Shown here: positions 1 through 11,331 of the stretch, in pieces
How the letters are laid out: each line of letters begins with the position of its first letter
Position numbering within the stretch: position 1 is the first letter of the stretch
NCBI GenBank assembly: GCA_020847555.1
Contig: JADLBT010000511.1
Coordinates: forward strand, 1 to 27,946
Direction of reading: 5' to 3'
Source of the DNA: Gemmataceae bacterium
GTDB lineage: Bacteria; Planctomycetota; Planctomycetia; Gemmatales; Gemmataceae
DNA length: 27,946 nt
Made by a program: the position numbers and the translations under genes
The notes under the pieces: generated by a model
Told to the model about the DNA's origin: nothing
Databases searched by the model: none
What the model saw: the letters and a program-made list of their open reading frames with translations, nothing else

Positions 1-789
1 AACTGGCATACCGGCAAGAGCGAAAAATGCCTGCTGTGCTTCCCGCGACTGGAGACCGGCCAGGCTCCCGCCTGTTTCCACTCCTGTGTCGGGCGCATCC
101 GCTACCTGGGCGTGCTGCTCTACGACGCCAGCCGCATCGAGGAGGTCGCCAAACAACCCGACGAGGAGCTGGTCGAGGCACACCGCTCGCTCATCCTCGA
201 TCCGAACGACCCACTGGTGGTCGATGCGGCAATCATGAACGGCATCCACTGGTCGGTGATCGAGGCGGCCCAGCGCTCGCCCGTCTACCAGTTCGTCAAG
301 GTGTGGAAGCTGGCCCTGCCGCCGCACATCGAGTACCGCACGCTGCCGATGCTCTTCTACGTCCCGCCCCTGTCGCCGGTGATGGCGCGGCAGGAGGGCG
401 GAACCGTGCAGCACGTCTCGCAGGATCTGTTCCACGACATCGACGAGGCGCGGGTGCCGATGAAGTTCCTCGCCAATCTGTTCGGCGCCGGCCACGAGGG
501 CAAGGTGCGCTACGCCCTGGCCAAGCAGAAGGCGGTGCGCTGGTATCGGCGGGCGCTGACGGTGGGCGACATCGACATGGCGGCGGCCGAGAAGATGCTG
601 CGCGAGGCCGATTGCACGCCGGAGGAGGCCGAGGAGATCTACAAGCTGACCTCGCTCTGCACCTTCGAGGACCGCTTCGTCATCCCGCCGGCGCACCGCG
701 AGGAGGCGCTGGAGATGATGAAGGATCCGCACGAACACAAGCAAGAGGCGGGCTTCGGATTCCTGTCCGGTCCGCGGAGGGGGCTGTAA
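1..789 (+). CDS. narH: Respiratory nitrate reductase beta subunit (3' part)
   Basis: This is the C-terminal 262 residues of the iron-sulfur subunit that carries electrons from NarI haems to the molybdenum subunit NarG. The reading frame is open from base 1, so the start and the first iron-sulfur motifs lie upstream of the window. Visible residues include C10 and C13, then C25 and C29 followed by VGRIRYLGVLLYDA, which is the classic NarH cluster-binding segment. The tail through PPAHREEA and a Gly/Phe-rich end is also NarH-like. The stop codon overlaps the narJ start by one base, so translation is probably coupled. A narG gene is expected immediately upstream but cannot be seen. Family assignment is certain; a nitrite oxidoreductase beta subunit is the closest alternative, but the following narJ-narI pair argues for nitrate reductase. 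Confidence 0.95.
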   Translation, partial: NWHTGKSEKCLLCFPRLETGQAPACFHSCVGRIRYLGVLLYDASRIEEVAKQPDEELVEAHRSLILDPNDPLVVDAAIMNGIHWSVIEAAQRSPVYQFVKVWKLALPPHIEYRTLPMLFYVPPLSPVMARQEGGTVQHVSQDLFHDIDEARVPMKFLANLFGAGHEGKVRYALAKQKAVRWYRRALTVGDIDMAAAEKMLREADCTPEEAEEIYKLTSLCTFEDRFVIPPAHREEALEMMKDPHEHKQEAGFGFLSGPRRGL

Positions 790-1331
790 TGGAGACGACC
801 TGCGATCTGTACGACGCCCTCGCGGGCCTGCTCGCCTATCCCGACGGCGACTTCGCCGTGCGGCTGCAGCGCTGTCGCGAACGGCTGGCCGGCCGATTCC
901 CCGAGGCGGCCGGACTGCTCGCCCGGTTCGCCGAGCGCATGGGCGGTCTGAACATCGGGGAACTGGAAGAGCTGTACACGCGCACGTTCGACCTGGACCC
1001 GGTCGCGTCGCTGGAGGTGGGCTGGCACCTGTTCGGGGAGAACTACAGCCGCGGCGAGTTCCTGGTCACGATGCGGCAGCTGCTGCGGAAGTACGGACTG
1101 CCCGAAGCGACCGAGTTGCCCGACCACCTGACCCAGGTGCTGCCGACCGTCGCCCGCATGGATCAGGCGGAGGCGGACCGTTTCACGACCGCTCATGTAC
1201 TGCCCGCCCTGGGGAAGATGCTGGCGGGGCTCGGGCAAAAAGAGAGTCCCTACGCCGACGTGCTCGAGACGGTGCGCACCGTGCTTACCAGCCCGTATGC
1301 CGTCGCGCTGCAAGGGGTAGATCATGACTGA
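789..1331 (+). CDS. narJ: Nitrate reductase molybdenum cofactor assembly chaperone
   Basis: NarJ-family chaperones of the TorD/DmsD fold bind the immature NarG subunit in the cytoplasm and hold it until the molybdenum cofactor and iron-sulfur clusters are in. The product is 180 residues, somewhat shorter than E. coli NarJ. The family core is clear: ELEELYTRTFDLDP, then SLEVGWHLFGENYSRGEFL and ELPDHLTQVLP. The chosen ATG overlaps the narH stop (TAATG) and has a GGAGGGGG ribosome site just upstream, so the longer open frame that begins near base 27 is only a shadow of narH. The 3' end overlaps narI by 8 bases, as expected for translationally coupled nar genes. Confidence 0.95.
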   Translation: METTCDLYDALAGLLAYPDGDFAVRLQRCRERLAGRFPEAAGLLARFAERMGGLNIGELEELYTRTFDLDPVASLEVGWHLFGENYSRGEFLVTMRQLLRKYGLPEATELPDHLTQVLPTVARMDQAEADRFTTAHVLPALGKMLAGLGQKESPYADVLETVRTVLTSPYAVALQGVDHD

Positions 1332-2040
1332 CTGGACGAATTATCTGGACACGCTGCTGTTCGCGGTGCTGCCCTACGTGGCCCTGGTCACGCTGGTGCT
1401 GGTCACCATCCAGCGCTACCGGGCGCAGCGCTTCACCTACTCCAGCCTGTCGTCGCAGTTCCTGGAGAACCAGCAGCACTTCTGGGGGCTGGTGCCGTTC
1501 CACTACGGCATCCTGGCGGTGGCCGCCGGGCACGTTATCGCCTTCCTGATCCCGCGCGAGGTTCTGTTCTGGAACAGTCAGCCGCTGCGCCTCTACATCC
1601 TCGAGGTGTCGGCGCTGATATTCGGTCTGCTGACCCTGATCGGGCTGCTGGCGATGATCGGCCGGCGGCTGGGCAACAGCAAGCTCCAGGTGGTGACGAC
1701 TCCGTCGGACTGGGTGCTGTACGGGTTGCTGCTGCTGCAGGTGGCGACGGGCGTGGCGGTGGCGGTGTTCTACCCGTGGGGTTCGTCGTGGTTCGCGACG
1801 TCGGCGGCGCCTTACCTGTGGTCGCTGGTGAAGCTGAACCCGGACGTCAGCTACATCGCGGCGATGCCCCACCTGGTGAAACTGCACGTGGTCGGCGCAT
1901 ACGCCCTGATTGCCTTCTTCCCGTTCACGCGGCTGGTCCACATCCTCGTGGTCCCGAACCCGTACCTGTGGCGCAAGCCGCAGGTGGTGCGCTGGTATCG
2001 CAAGGGGGGACACCGCAGTGAGGCGGAGGTCGAGTCATGA
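1324..2040 (+). CDS. narI: Respiratory nitrate reductase gamma subunit (cytochrome b)
   Basis: NarI is the di-haem b membrane anchor that oxidises quinol and passes electrons to NarH. The 238-residue product has about five hydrophobic segments. All four axial haem histidines can be placed by comparison with E. coli NarI: H60 in FHYGIL, H70 in AAGHVIAF, H188 in KLHVVGAY and H206 in RLVHILV. The 18-residue spacing of the last pair equals that of the E. coli pair H187/H205. This predicts a fully functional quinol-oxidising subunit, which matters because a second quinol-oxidising complex follows directly. The start overlaps narJ by 8 bases and the end overlaps the next cytochrome gene by 4 (ATGA). 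Confidence 0.95.
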   Translation: MTDWTNYLDTLLFAVLPYVALVTLVLVTIQRYRAQRFTYSSLSSQFLENQQHFWGLVPFHYGILAVAAGHVIAFLIPREVLFWNSQPLRLYILEVSALIFGLLTLIGLLAMIGRRLGNSKLQVVTTPSDWVLYGLLLLQVATGVAVAVFYPWGSSWFATSAAPYLWSLVKLNPDVSYIAAMPHLVKLHVVGAYALIAFFPFTRLVHILVVPNPYLWRKPQVVRWYRKGGHRSEAEVES

Positions 2041-2690
2041 AAAGTCGCGTCGTGACAATCGTCCTGCTCGTCGGGGTGGCGTTTAGCGGGCTGGCGCTGG
2101 CGGGGCGGCTGAGCGGCTACCGTCTGCCGGGCAACCAGCAGGGGTACGAGCCCAACCAGCCGATCGCCTTCTCGCACCGGCTGCATGCGGGCGAACTGCA
2201 GATTTCCTGTCAATATTGCCACGGCGGCTCCGAGAAGAGCCGCCACGCGGGCATCCCGGCGGCGAACGTGTGCATGAACTGTCACAAGTCTGTCACTGCC
2301 ACGATGGAGGCGGTGCGGGCCGAGGACAAGCATGCGAAGCACGAGCACCGCCAGCCGAAGCCTGTCGTCTCGCCGGAACTGAAGAAGCTGTACGACGCGC
2401 TGGCGCTGGACGACAAGCTGCAGCCCATCCCGGGCAAGTCGCCGCGCTCGATTGAGTGGGTGAAGGTCCACAACCTGCCGGACCACGCCTCCTTCGACCA
2501 CCGTGCTCACGTCGCGGCGGGGGTGGCGTGCCAGAAGTGCCACGGGCCGGTCGAGACGATGGAGCGGGTGCGCCAGGTCGAGAGCCTGTCGATGGGTTGG
2601 TGCGTGAACTGTCACCGCGAAGCCAACATCACCGGCGTCGCGGGCAAGAAGGTGCGGGCCTCGACCGACTGCTCGACGTGCCACTATTGA
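2037..2690 (+). CDS. actA: Alternative complex III pentahaem cytochrome c subunit
   Basis: ActA is the periplasm-facing multihaem cytochrome c of alternative complex III, a quinol:electron-acceptor oxidoreductase. The 217-residue product has an N-terminal hydrophobic signal or anchor (residues 4-22) and exactly five CXXCH haem sites: CQYCH at 58, CMNCH at 79, CQKCH at 165, CVNCH at 189 and CSTCH at 212. The size and haem number match the pentahaem ActA family, and additional histidines such as H48 and H157 could serve as distal ligands. The ATG overlaps the narI stop by 4 bases, so the gene is part of the nar transcript. A 48-base gap with a hairpin separates it from actB. A stand-alone cytochrome c7/c3-type electron carrier is possible, but the actB-F genes that follow decide the assignment. 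Confidence 0.93.
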   Translation: MKSRVVTIVLLVGVAFSGLALAGRLSGYRLPGNQQGYEPNQPIAFSHRLHAGELQISCQYCHGGSEKSRHAGIPAANVCMNCHKSVTATMEAVRAEDKHAKHEHRQPKPVVSPELKKLYDALALDDKLQPIPGKSPRSIEWVKVHNLPDHASFDHRAHVAAGVACQKCHGPVETMERVRQVESLSMGWCVNCHREANITGVAGKKVRASTDCSTCHY

Positions 2691-2700
2691 CGGCCGGCAA

Positions 2701-2724
2701 GCCCACGAATTGCAATCCGTGGGC
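2701..2724. repeat. Palindrome of the GCCCACGG/CCGTGGGC type between actA and actB
   Basis: Arms GCCCACG (2701-2707) and CGTGGGC (2718-2724) enclose a core that itself contains the 8-bp palindrome ATTGCAAT. Only one opposed base pair in the full 24 bases does not match. It occupies most of the only real gap inside the nar-act block. Related elements occur at about 16641-16704, 18434-18471 and 22937-22986. It has no T-tract, so it is more likely a dispersed repeat or mRNA-processing/stability structure than a terminator. Confidence 0.8.
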
Positions 2725-2738
2725 CTTGGAGAGGTTAA

Positions 2739-5700
2739 ATGTCTGGAGAAACTACCAAGCGCTACTGGGTGAGCCTCGGGCAACGGGACGACGATGCCAA
2801 CTTCCTGCGCGCCGCCGAGAACGAGTTTCCCGAAACTCCCGGACCCGATGCCGGCCCCAACCGGCGCGACTTCCTGCGCGCCGCCGGCTTCGCCTTCGCG
2901 GGGACGATGATCGCCGGCTGCGGCGAGGGGCCGCTGCCCCGCGCGCCGGTGCAGCACGCCCTACCCTACGCCACCCAGCCCGAGGAGATCACGCCCGGCC
3001 GCGCCACCTACTACGCCTCGACCTGCGCCGCCTGCAGCGCGGGCTGTGGGCTGCTGGTCAAGACGCGCGACGGCCGCCCGATCAAGCTGGAGGGGAGCCC
3101 GGAACACCCGCTGTCGCACGGCGGGCTGTGCGCCGTCGGCCAGGCGTCGGTGCTGGGCCTGTACGATCGCCACCGCTTGCAGCACCCGCTGCGCGACGGT
3201 CAGCGGGCCACCTGGGCGGAGGTCGATCGTGACATCCGCGCCCATCTCCAGGAAGTGCGCCGCCTGGGCAAGGCGGTGCGCGTCCTCTCCACCACGGTCA
3301 CCAGTCCGACCCTGCGGGCCGCGATCGGCCGCCTGCTCGGCGATTCGCGGGACGCGCGTCACGTCGTTTACGACCCGCTCTCCTGCTCGGCGATCCTCGA
3401 CGCCCACGAGCGCACCCACGGCGCCCGCGTCCTGCCGCACTACCACTTTGACCGGGCGGAAGTCATCGTTAGCTTCGACGCCGATTTCCTCGGGACGTGG
3501 ATTTCGCCTGTCGAGTTCGCCGCCGCCTACCGCCAGGGGCGCAGCCTGGCGGGCAGCCCGCCGCGTCTGTCGTATCACGCCCAGTTCGAGTCGCGTCTGT
3601 CTCTCACCGGAGCGAAGGCCGACCGGCGCGTGCGCGTCGCGCCCGGCGAGGTGGGCCTGATTGTGACCCATCTCGCCCGCCGCCTCGCGGAGCGCGCCGG
3701 CGCCGCCTTCGACATCACCGGCATCACGCCTTCGCCCGTCCCGGCGGAGTTGCTCGACCAGCTGGCCGCGCGGCTGTGGGCGGCGCGCGGCCGCAGCCTC
3801 GTCGTGTGCGGCAGCCAGGACGTACCGGCGCAGGTGGCGTGCAACTTCCTCAACCACCTGCTCGGCACCTACGGGAGTACGGTGGACATCGCCGCTCCCT
3901 CTTATCAGAGGCAAGGAAGTGACAGGGACGTGGCGGCGCTGCTGCGCGAGTTGCGTCAGGGGCGGGTCGGGGCGCTGTTCATCCTCGACGGCAACCCAGT
4001 GTACGACTTGCCCGGCGGCGATGAGCTGACGAACCTGCTGCGGCGCGTGCCGCTCGTGGTGAGTTGCGCCGAGCGGGCCGACGAGACGGCGGCGGTCGCG
4101 AAGTACGTCTGCCCGCGGCCGCACTACCTCGCATCGTGGAGCGACGCCGAGCCGGTCGCGGGGTTGCTGACCTTGACGCAGCCGACTCTCCGCCCGCTGG
4201 GCGAGGCGCGGCCGGTCCTGGAAAGTCTCGCGGCGTGGGTGGGGGCACCGCGGCCGGCGCTGGCGCTGCTGCAAGATCACTGGCGCGAGCGCGTTCTGCC
4301 GCGCCAGTCCTCGGGCCGCAGTTTCCAGGCGTCCTGGGACCAGGCGGTCCACGATGGCTTCACGCGCGTTACCCCCCCAGCGGTACAGACCAGGGCGTTT
4401 GCGCTCAACGCGGTCCGGCCCATCCTCAGGGCAGACCAGCCCGCGGCCGAGGGCTTCGCTCTGGTCCTGTACCCCAAGGTCGGCATGCTCGACGGCAGTC
4501 AGGCGTACAACCCGTGGCTGCAGGAACTGCCCGATCCGATCACGAAAAGTACCTGGGACAACTACGCCTGCCTCTCGCCCGCGGTTGCGTCCCGCCTCGG
4601 CCTCGCCGAGGGCGACGTGGTGCGCCTGGAGGCGCAGGGCAGTCCGGCCGTCGAGTTGCCCGTGCTGCTCCAACCGGGGCAGCATGACGGAACGGTCGCC
4701 GTGGCGCTGGGCTACGGCAACCGCGCCAGTGCCCGCTTCGCCGAGGTCGGGCCGCAGTGGCTCGAAGCGCGGCCGACGCTCGGCCCCAACGGCCTGGTCG
4801 GCGTCAATGCGGCGCCGCTGCTGGCCTGGGACGGCGACACGCTCCGCCAGGTGCGCGGCACGGTGCGACTGACACGGACGAATCGCCGGCACACGCTGGC
4901 GCTGACACAGGCGCATCACACGATTACGGTGCCGCCGCTCCTGGCTCCGCACGGGCAGCAGCGGCGGCCGATGATCCAGGAGACAACTCGCGATGGCCTG
5001 GCGGCCGGCTGGCGTGCGGAACCACCCTCCCCACACGGGCAGCAGGAAGATCTCTGGCCGAACGACCATCCGGTCACGGGGTCGCGCTGGGGCATGGTCA
5101 TTGACCTGACCGCCTGCACCGGCTGCAGCGCCTGCGTGGTTGCCTGCCAGGTCGAGAACAACATCCCGGTCGTCGGCAAGGACGAGGTGCAGCGTCAGCG
5201 CGAGATGCACTGGCTGCGCATCGATCGCTACTACTCCGGCGACGGCGGTGACGTGGACGTGGCGTTCCAGCCGATGCTGTGCCAGCACTGCGGCAACGCC
5301 CCGTGCGAGACGGTCTGCCCGGTGCTCGCGACCGTCCACAGCTCCGAGGGGCTCAACCAGCAGATCTACAACCGCTGCGTCGGCACCCGCTACTGCGCCA
5401 ACAACTGCCCGTACAAGGTCCGCCGATTTAACTGGTTCAACTACGCGCACGAGGACGCGCTGCAGAACCTCGTCCTGAACCCCGATGTGACGGTGCGGTC
5501 GCGCGGCGTGATGGAGAAGTGCAGCTTCTGCGTCCAGCGCATCCAGAATGCCAGGGCCGAGGCCCGCCGGCGCGGCGAGCCGATGGCGGACGGCGCCATC
5601 CAGACCGCCTGCCAGCAGTCGTGCCCGGCGCACGCCCTCGTCTTCGGCGATTTGAACGACCCCAGAAGTGAAGTGAGCCGGTTGATGCGCGACCAGCGCC

Positions 5701-5793
5701 GCTACCGCGTGCTGGCCGAACTGAACGTGCAGCCGTCGATCGGTTATCTCGGGGTGGTGCGCAACCGCCCGGCTGGGGGAGGGGAGGAGCACC

Positions 5794-5801
<8 letters not shown>
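2739..5801 (+). CDS. actB: Alternative complex III molybdopterin-oxidoreductase-like / iron-sulfur subunit
   Basis: ActB is the large catalytic-core-like subunit of ACIII. It joins a molybdopterin-oxidoreductase-like domain (about residues 88-760) to a ferredoxin-type domain (about 785-1000). The N-terminus has a Tat motif RRDFLR (R42, R43) and a possible lipobox ending at C61, so it is exported and may be lipid-anchored. The C-terminal domain has the cysteine series starting C793, C796, C799, C803, then C848, C851, C856, C860 and two later groups, consistent with four iron-sulfur clusters. A further quartet, C96, C99, C103 and C131, sits where molybdoenzymes bind an extra cluster. The length of 1020 residues is normal for ActB. 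The ATG has GGAGAGG four bases upstream. The stop overlaps actC by 8 bases. ActB homologues studied so far are reported to lack a molybdenum cofactor. Confidence 0.94.
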
Positions 5802-7265
<1,464 letters not shown>

Positions 7266-7269
<4 letters not shown>

Positions 7270-8396
7270 ACCGGCGACTCTTTCTCGGCACCTTTGAACG
7301 CGAGGAGGATCTGCTGGGCGCGACCGCGGAGGCCCGGCAGCAGGGGCTTCGTATCGTCGATGTCTACACGCCCTACGCCGTCCACGGGCTCGACCACGCC
7401 ATGGGCCTGGCCCCGTCGCGCCTGGGCCGCGCCTGCTTCGTTTTCGGGTTGCTCGGCGTCGGGTTCGCGCTGTGGTTCCAGTTCTGGGCGTCGGCGGTGG
7501 ACTGGCCGATCAACGTCGGCGGGCGGCCGTGGAACTCGCTGCCGGCGTTCGTGCCGGTGGCGTTCGAGGTCATGGTGCTGTTCGCCGGGGTGGGCGTCGT
7601 CCTGTCGTTCCTGCTCGTCAGCCGGCTCTATCCGGGCAAGCGAGCGGTCGTGCCGGTCGCCGAGGTGACCGACGATCGCTTCGCCCTGGTGCTCGAAGAG
7701 AATGACGCGGCGTTCGACGTGGACACCGTCCGCCGGCTGTTCGCAGCGCACCACGCGGTCGCGACCGAGGAGCGCGAGGAGCAGGATCCCCCGCCTCCAC
7801 CGGCGCCGGCCCCGCGGTCGCGTGTGCGAATAAACGCGGCGCTGCTCGTACTGCTGGTGGTGCTGGTGGCGCTCAACTGGTTCCTCACTCCTGACCCGGG
7901 CCAGCCGAACCGGGAGTTCCTGCCGGACATGGCGCGGTCGGTGCCGTATGACGCCTTCGCGCCGAACCCGAACTTCCCCAACGGCCAAACGCTCCAGACG
8001 CCTCCGCCCGGAACAATCCCGCGCGGTCAGCTACCGCTGCACTACGCCGCGACGCCGGAGGATGCCCTCCGGGCCGGGCGCGAGCTGATCAACCCGCTCG
8101 ACGGCAAGTCGGCCCAGATCCGCGAGCGCGGCGCCCTGGTCTACGCCAACTACTGCCTGCTGTGCCACGGTCCGGCGGGCAAGGGCGACGGCCCGGTGGC
8201 AGTGCGCGGCGTGCCGCCCCCGCCGTCGTTGCTGGCGGACCACGCCCTGCAGATGAAGGACGGGCAACTCTTCCATGTGCTGACCTACGGGCAGGGCAAC
8301 ATGGCGTCGTATGCGTCGCAGCTGTCGCGCGAGGATCGCTGGAGCGCCATCCTGCACATTCGGGCTCTGCAGCAGGCGGGAAAGGGGCAACCATGA
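7266..8396 (+). CDS. ActD-ActE fusion: DUF3341 membrane domain plus monohaem cytochrome c
   Basis: In ACIII loci described so far ActD (DUF3341, two helices) and ActE (exported monohaem cytochrome c) are normally separate genes; here they are one 376-residue chain. Residues 1-165 are DUF3341, with helices at about 54-74 and 99-119. A proline-rich linker (173-184) leads to a third helix at about 190-208, which takes the place of the ActE signal peptide. The rest is a cytochrome c domain with CLLCH at 297-301 and a likely sixth ligand M346 in GNMASY. Three helices put the N-terminal domain and the haem domain on opposite sides of the membrane, as the subunits require. The start overlaps actC by 4 bases and the stop overlaps actF by 4. 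Confidence 0.9.
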
Positions 8397-9679
8397 ATCG
8401 CGACGACTTCACCTTCCGCGCCCCACGGCAAGCGGTGCGCGCCTGCACGGTACTGGCCGCGATCGGGGCCGTGGCAGTGGCGGCCGGGCTGGCTGTTGCG
8501 CCGACGGAAACCTGGGCCAGCCTGCTGCTGGTGAGCTATGCGCTGGTTGGCCTGAGCCTGGGGAGCGCCGTGCTGATCGCGCTGCAATACGTCACCGGCG
8601 CCGGCTGGGGCGTCGCCCTGCGGCGCGTGCCGGAAGCGATGGCCCTGGCCCTGCCGGTCGGCGCGGTTGGGATCCTGCTGGTTCTGGTGTGCGCCCCGAG
8701 CCTCTACCCCTGGACGTCCCACACCGACGCCCACACCGGCCACGTCTCCGAGCTGAAACACCTGTGGCTGAGCCGGCCCTTCTTCCTGGTCCGGGCGGTG
8801 GTCTACCTCGCCTGCTGGTACGCCTTCATTCTCGCTCTGGTGCGCAACTCGCGCCGCCAGGATCGTGACGGGGCGGTGTCACACACCCGCCGCAATGTGG
8901 CCCTCTCGGCGGCGTTCCTGGTCGTTTTCGGCGTGACATGCTGGCTGGCGAGCTACGACTGGGTGATGTCGCTGGAGCCGGAGTGGTACAGCACGATCTT
9001 CGGGCTGTACGCCTTCGCCGGGCTTTTCCTCGGCGGGTTGGCGGCGCTGACACTGCTGGTGCTCTGGCTGCGGCGCGCCGGCCCGCTGCGCCGCGTCGTC
9101 AGCGTGGACCACCTGCACGACCTGGGCAAGCTGGTGTTCGCCTTCAGCACGTTCTGGGTGTACATCTGGTTCTGCCAGTACATGCTGATCTGGTACGTCA
9201 ACAATCCGGAGGAGACGGCTTACTACATCCGGCGCCAGGACGGGGCGTGGCAGTCGCTGCTGGTTCTCTCGGTGGTGCTCAACTGGGGCGTGCCGTTCCT
9301 GGCGTTGCTGTCGCGGGCGGCCAAGCGTAACGCGGTCTGGCTGGGACGGGTCTGCGCGGTGGTACTGCTCGGCCAGTGGCTCGACCTGTACGTGCTGATC
9401 GGCCCGCCCTTCGGCCAGCCGACGGTGCAGGAACTGGCGCTGCAGGCGGTCCTGCTGCTCGGGGCCGGAGGGGTCTTCTGCCTGGCGGTGTTCCGTGCGC
9501 TGGGCCAGGCGCCGCTCGTCCCGGTGGGCGATCCCTTCCTGGTGGAGAGTCTGCCCGCCAGCAGCACCGCGTTCGCAGGAAGGCTGGCCCATAATCCGGG
9601 TGAGGATGTCTGCTTCCCTGTCACCCACGAGGGCAGAGGGGGGCAGCAAATCGGCCAGGCTCACCCGGACCGTGTCTAA
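8393..9679 (+). CDS. actF: Alternative complex III NrfD-like membrane subunit, second copy
   Basis: ActF is the second quinone-site membrane subunit of ACIII, a divergent relative of ActC. The 428-residue product has about ten hydrophobic helices. Typical ActF segments are visible: YPWTS, LSRPFFLVRAVVYLACW, ASYDWVMSLEPEWYSTIFG, LGKLVFAFSTFWVYIWFCQYM and NPEETAYYIRR. The ATG overlaps the stop of the preceding gene (ATGA), and the longer open frame upstream is only shadow. The last 35 residues, after LVESLPAS, are hydrophilic and have no family counterpart that I recognise. It is the last act gene; a 189-base gap with a long palindrome follows before narK. Confidence 0.92.
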   Translation: MNRDDFTFRAPRQAVRACTVLAAIGAVAVAAGLAVAPTETWASLLLVSYALVGLSLGSAVLIALQYVTGAGWGVALRRVPEAMALALPVGAVGILLVLVCAPSLYPWTSHTDAHTGHVSELKHLWLSRPFFLVRAVVYLACWYAFILALVRNSRRQDRDGAVSHTRRNVALSAAFLVVFGVTCWLASYDWVMSLEPEWYSTIFGLYAFAGLFLGGLAALTLLVLWLRRAGPLRRVVSVDHLHDLGKLVFAFSTFWVYIWFCQYMLIWYVNNPEETAYYIRRQDGAWQSLLVLSVVLNWGVPFLALLSRAAKRNAVWLGRVCAVVLLGQWLDLYVLIGPPFGQPTVQELALQAVLLLGAGGVFCLAVFRALGQAPLVPVGDPFLVESLPASSTAFAGRLAHNPGEDVCFPVTHEGRGGQQIGQAHPDRV

Positions 9680-9699
9680 TTCGCGATCCGGTTATTACC

Positions 9700-9810
9700 G
9701 TCCGAGCCGCGCCCGCAGTGCAGCGGCGTAAGCGGACTGGCGCTGCCGCTTGGAGAGCGGGAGGAAGCGGCCTGGCGCTTACGCCGCTGCGCTGCGGGCG
9801 CGGCTCGGAC
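9700..9810. repeat. Long imperfect palindrome between actF and narK
   Basis: Two 35-base arms (9700-9734 and 9776-9810) are reverse complements with a single mismatch. They flank a 41-base centre that contains a further CCGCTT/AAGCGG pairing. No run of T follows on either strand. It could act as an mRNA-processing or attenuation structure between the act genes and narK, or be a dispersed planctomycete palindrome built around GAGCCGCG. No coding potential was seen in the rest of the gap apart from the narK ribosome site. Confidence 0.85.
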
Positions 9811-9868
9811 ATTATCACGGCGGCGTGAAGGAACCCTGCGAGGCTACCCCGCGTCAAGGAGCGAGGTC

Positions 9869-11095
9869 ATGACCGCACTCACCGCACCGGCCACCTCTCC
9901 CGCGGCGCCGCCCACCGTGCGCCCCTCGGGCAACGCCCTGCAGCTGGCGCTCGGGACGGGGGCGTTCGCCTGCTGCTTTGCCATCTTTGGCTCGGTCTCG
10001 GCCCTGATGCCGGTGCTGCGCGACCGCCTCGGTCTGGACCCGGTGCAGGTCAGTATCGCGCTGGCGATCCCGGTCCTGCTCGGCAGCCTCGGCCGCATCC
10101 CGCTCGGCATCCTGACCGACCGCTACGGCGGCCGGGTGGTGTTCCTCGTGGTGATGGCCTGCTCGATCCTGCCGGCGGTGCTCATGGGCTGGGTGAGCGA
10201 TTACCAGCAACTCCTGGTGTGCGGTTTCTTCATCGGCGTGGCGCTGGCGAGCTTCTCGGTTGGGGTCGGGTTTGTCAGCGGGTGGTATCCGCCGCAGCGG
10301 CAGGGGATGGCGCTGGGGGTGTACGGGGCCGGGAACATCGGCCAGTCACTGGCCGCATTCGGGGGACCGCTGCTGGCGGCGGCGTTCGGCTCAGCCGCGT
10401 GGGGCTTCTGGTCGTTCGCGATCCTGACGTTCGCCTGGCTGGTGCTGTTCGCCCTGCTCGCCCGCAACGCCCCCCTGGCCGGGCCGACGCGATCCCTCGC
10501 CGACTTCCTGCGCCCGCTGGGCGACCCGATGGGCTGGGTGCTGAGCCTGTACTACTTCCTCACCTTCGGCGGGTTCGTCGCGATGGCGATCTACCTGCCG
10601 ATCCTCCTGACGGAGATGTTCAGCCTGACGCCAGCGGACGCCGGGCTGCGCACCGCCGGGTTCGTCGTGCTGGCAACGGCACTGCGGCCGCTCGGCGGGA
10701 TCCTGGCCGACCGAGTCGGCGGGCGGCGCATCCTGCTGTGGGTATTTCCGGTGACGGCGGTCATGGCGATCTTCCTGGCGTGCCCGCTGATGATCACGTT
10801 CACGATCGGGGCGCTGGGAATGGCGGCAGCGATCGGGCTGGGCAACGGGGCGGTGTTCAAGCTGGTGCCCGATTACTTCCCGCGCGCGGTCGGCACGGTG
10901 ACGGGACTGGTCGGGGCGGCCGGTGGTCTTGGTGGGTTCTTCCCTCCGCTCGTCCTCGGCCTGATCCGGACCACGACCGGCTCGTACACCGTGGGTTTCG
11001 TCCTCCTGGCGCTTTTCTGCGCTGCGTGTTTTCTGGTGTGTGCCCGGGTTGGACGGCCGGCACCATCGGTCCGGCCCCCCGCCTCGGCGGTTTAA
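9869..11095 (+). CDS. narK: Nitrate/nitrite transporter, NNP family of the MFS
   Basis: NarK-type proteins move nitrate in and nitrite out across the inner membrane. The 408-residue product has about twelve helices and the two nitrate-binding arginines expected in this family: R76 in [10 protein letters not shown] (helix 2) and R273 in TALRPLGG (helix 8). NNP glycine-rich signatures are also present: [27 protein letters not shown] and [15 protein letters not shown]. The ATG follows an AAGGAG-GAGG ribosome site at 9856-9865. It is the last gene of the respiratory block and uses the same strand as narHJI, so substrate supply is probably made with the enzyme. Whether it is a nitrate/proton symporter (NarK1-like) or nitrate/nitrite antiporter (NarK2-like) cannot be told from sequence alone. 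Confidence 0.93.
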   Translation: MTALTAPATSPAAPPTVRPSGNALQLALGTGAFACCFAIFGSVSALMPVLRDRLGLDPVQVSIALAIPVLLGSLGRIPLGILTDRYGGRVVFLVVMACSILPAVLMGWVSDYQQLLVCGFFIGVALASFSVGVGFVSGWYPPQRQGMALGVYGAGNIGQSLAAFGGPLLAAAFGSAAWGFWSFAILTFAWLVLFALLARNAPLAGPTRSLADFLRPLGDPMGWVLSLYYFLTFGGFVAMAIYLPILLTEMFSLTPADAGLRTAGFVVLATALRPLGGILADRVGGRRILLWVFPVTAVMAIFLACPLMITFTIGALGMAAAIGLGNGAVFKLVPDYFPRAVGTVTGLVGAAGGLGGFFPPLVLGLIRTTTGSYTVGFVLLALFCAACFLVCARVGRPAPSVRPPASAV

Positions 11096-11331
11096 GGCGG
11101 GGACAGGCGCCCTGGTGTTCACAGCTTTTTACGAAGCCCACGGGCCGTTGCCGCAGGAGCCGGCTCCGTCCGACGATGGCGTTACTAACGGTCGAACAGG
11201 TTGTATTTGCGAGGGAGTGCCGCCGAGGGGTAGCACGAGGGCAACCGCGCTGGCGTCCGCAGAGGCCGATCGTTACCGTGAAGGGGGTGCGGTGTGCTGG
11301 ACGGCGACGATGAACCTGAGAGGGGTATGCG

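Noticed and set aside
27..788. Upstream part of the long open frame that contains narJ
   Set aside because: This is the +3 frame of narH. True narJ begins at 789 with the TAATG overlap.
11096..11331. Intrinsic terminator or small gene after narK
   Set aside because: There is a TTTTT at about 11126 but no strong stem right before it, only a weak CAGG/CCTG pair, and a half copy of the GCCCACGG repeat. No coding signal was found in the gap.
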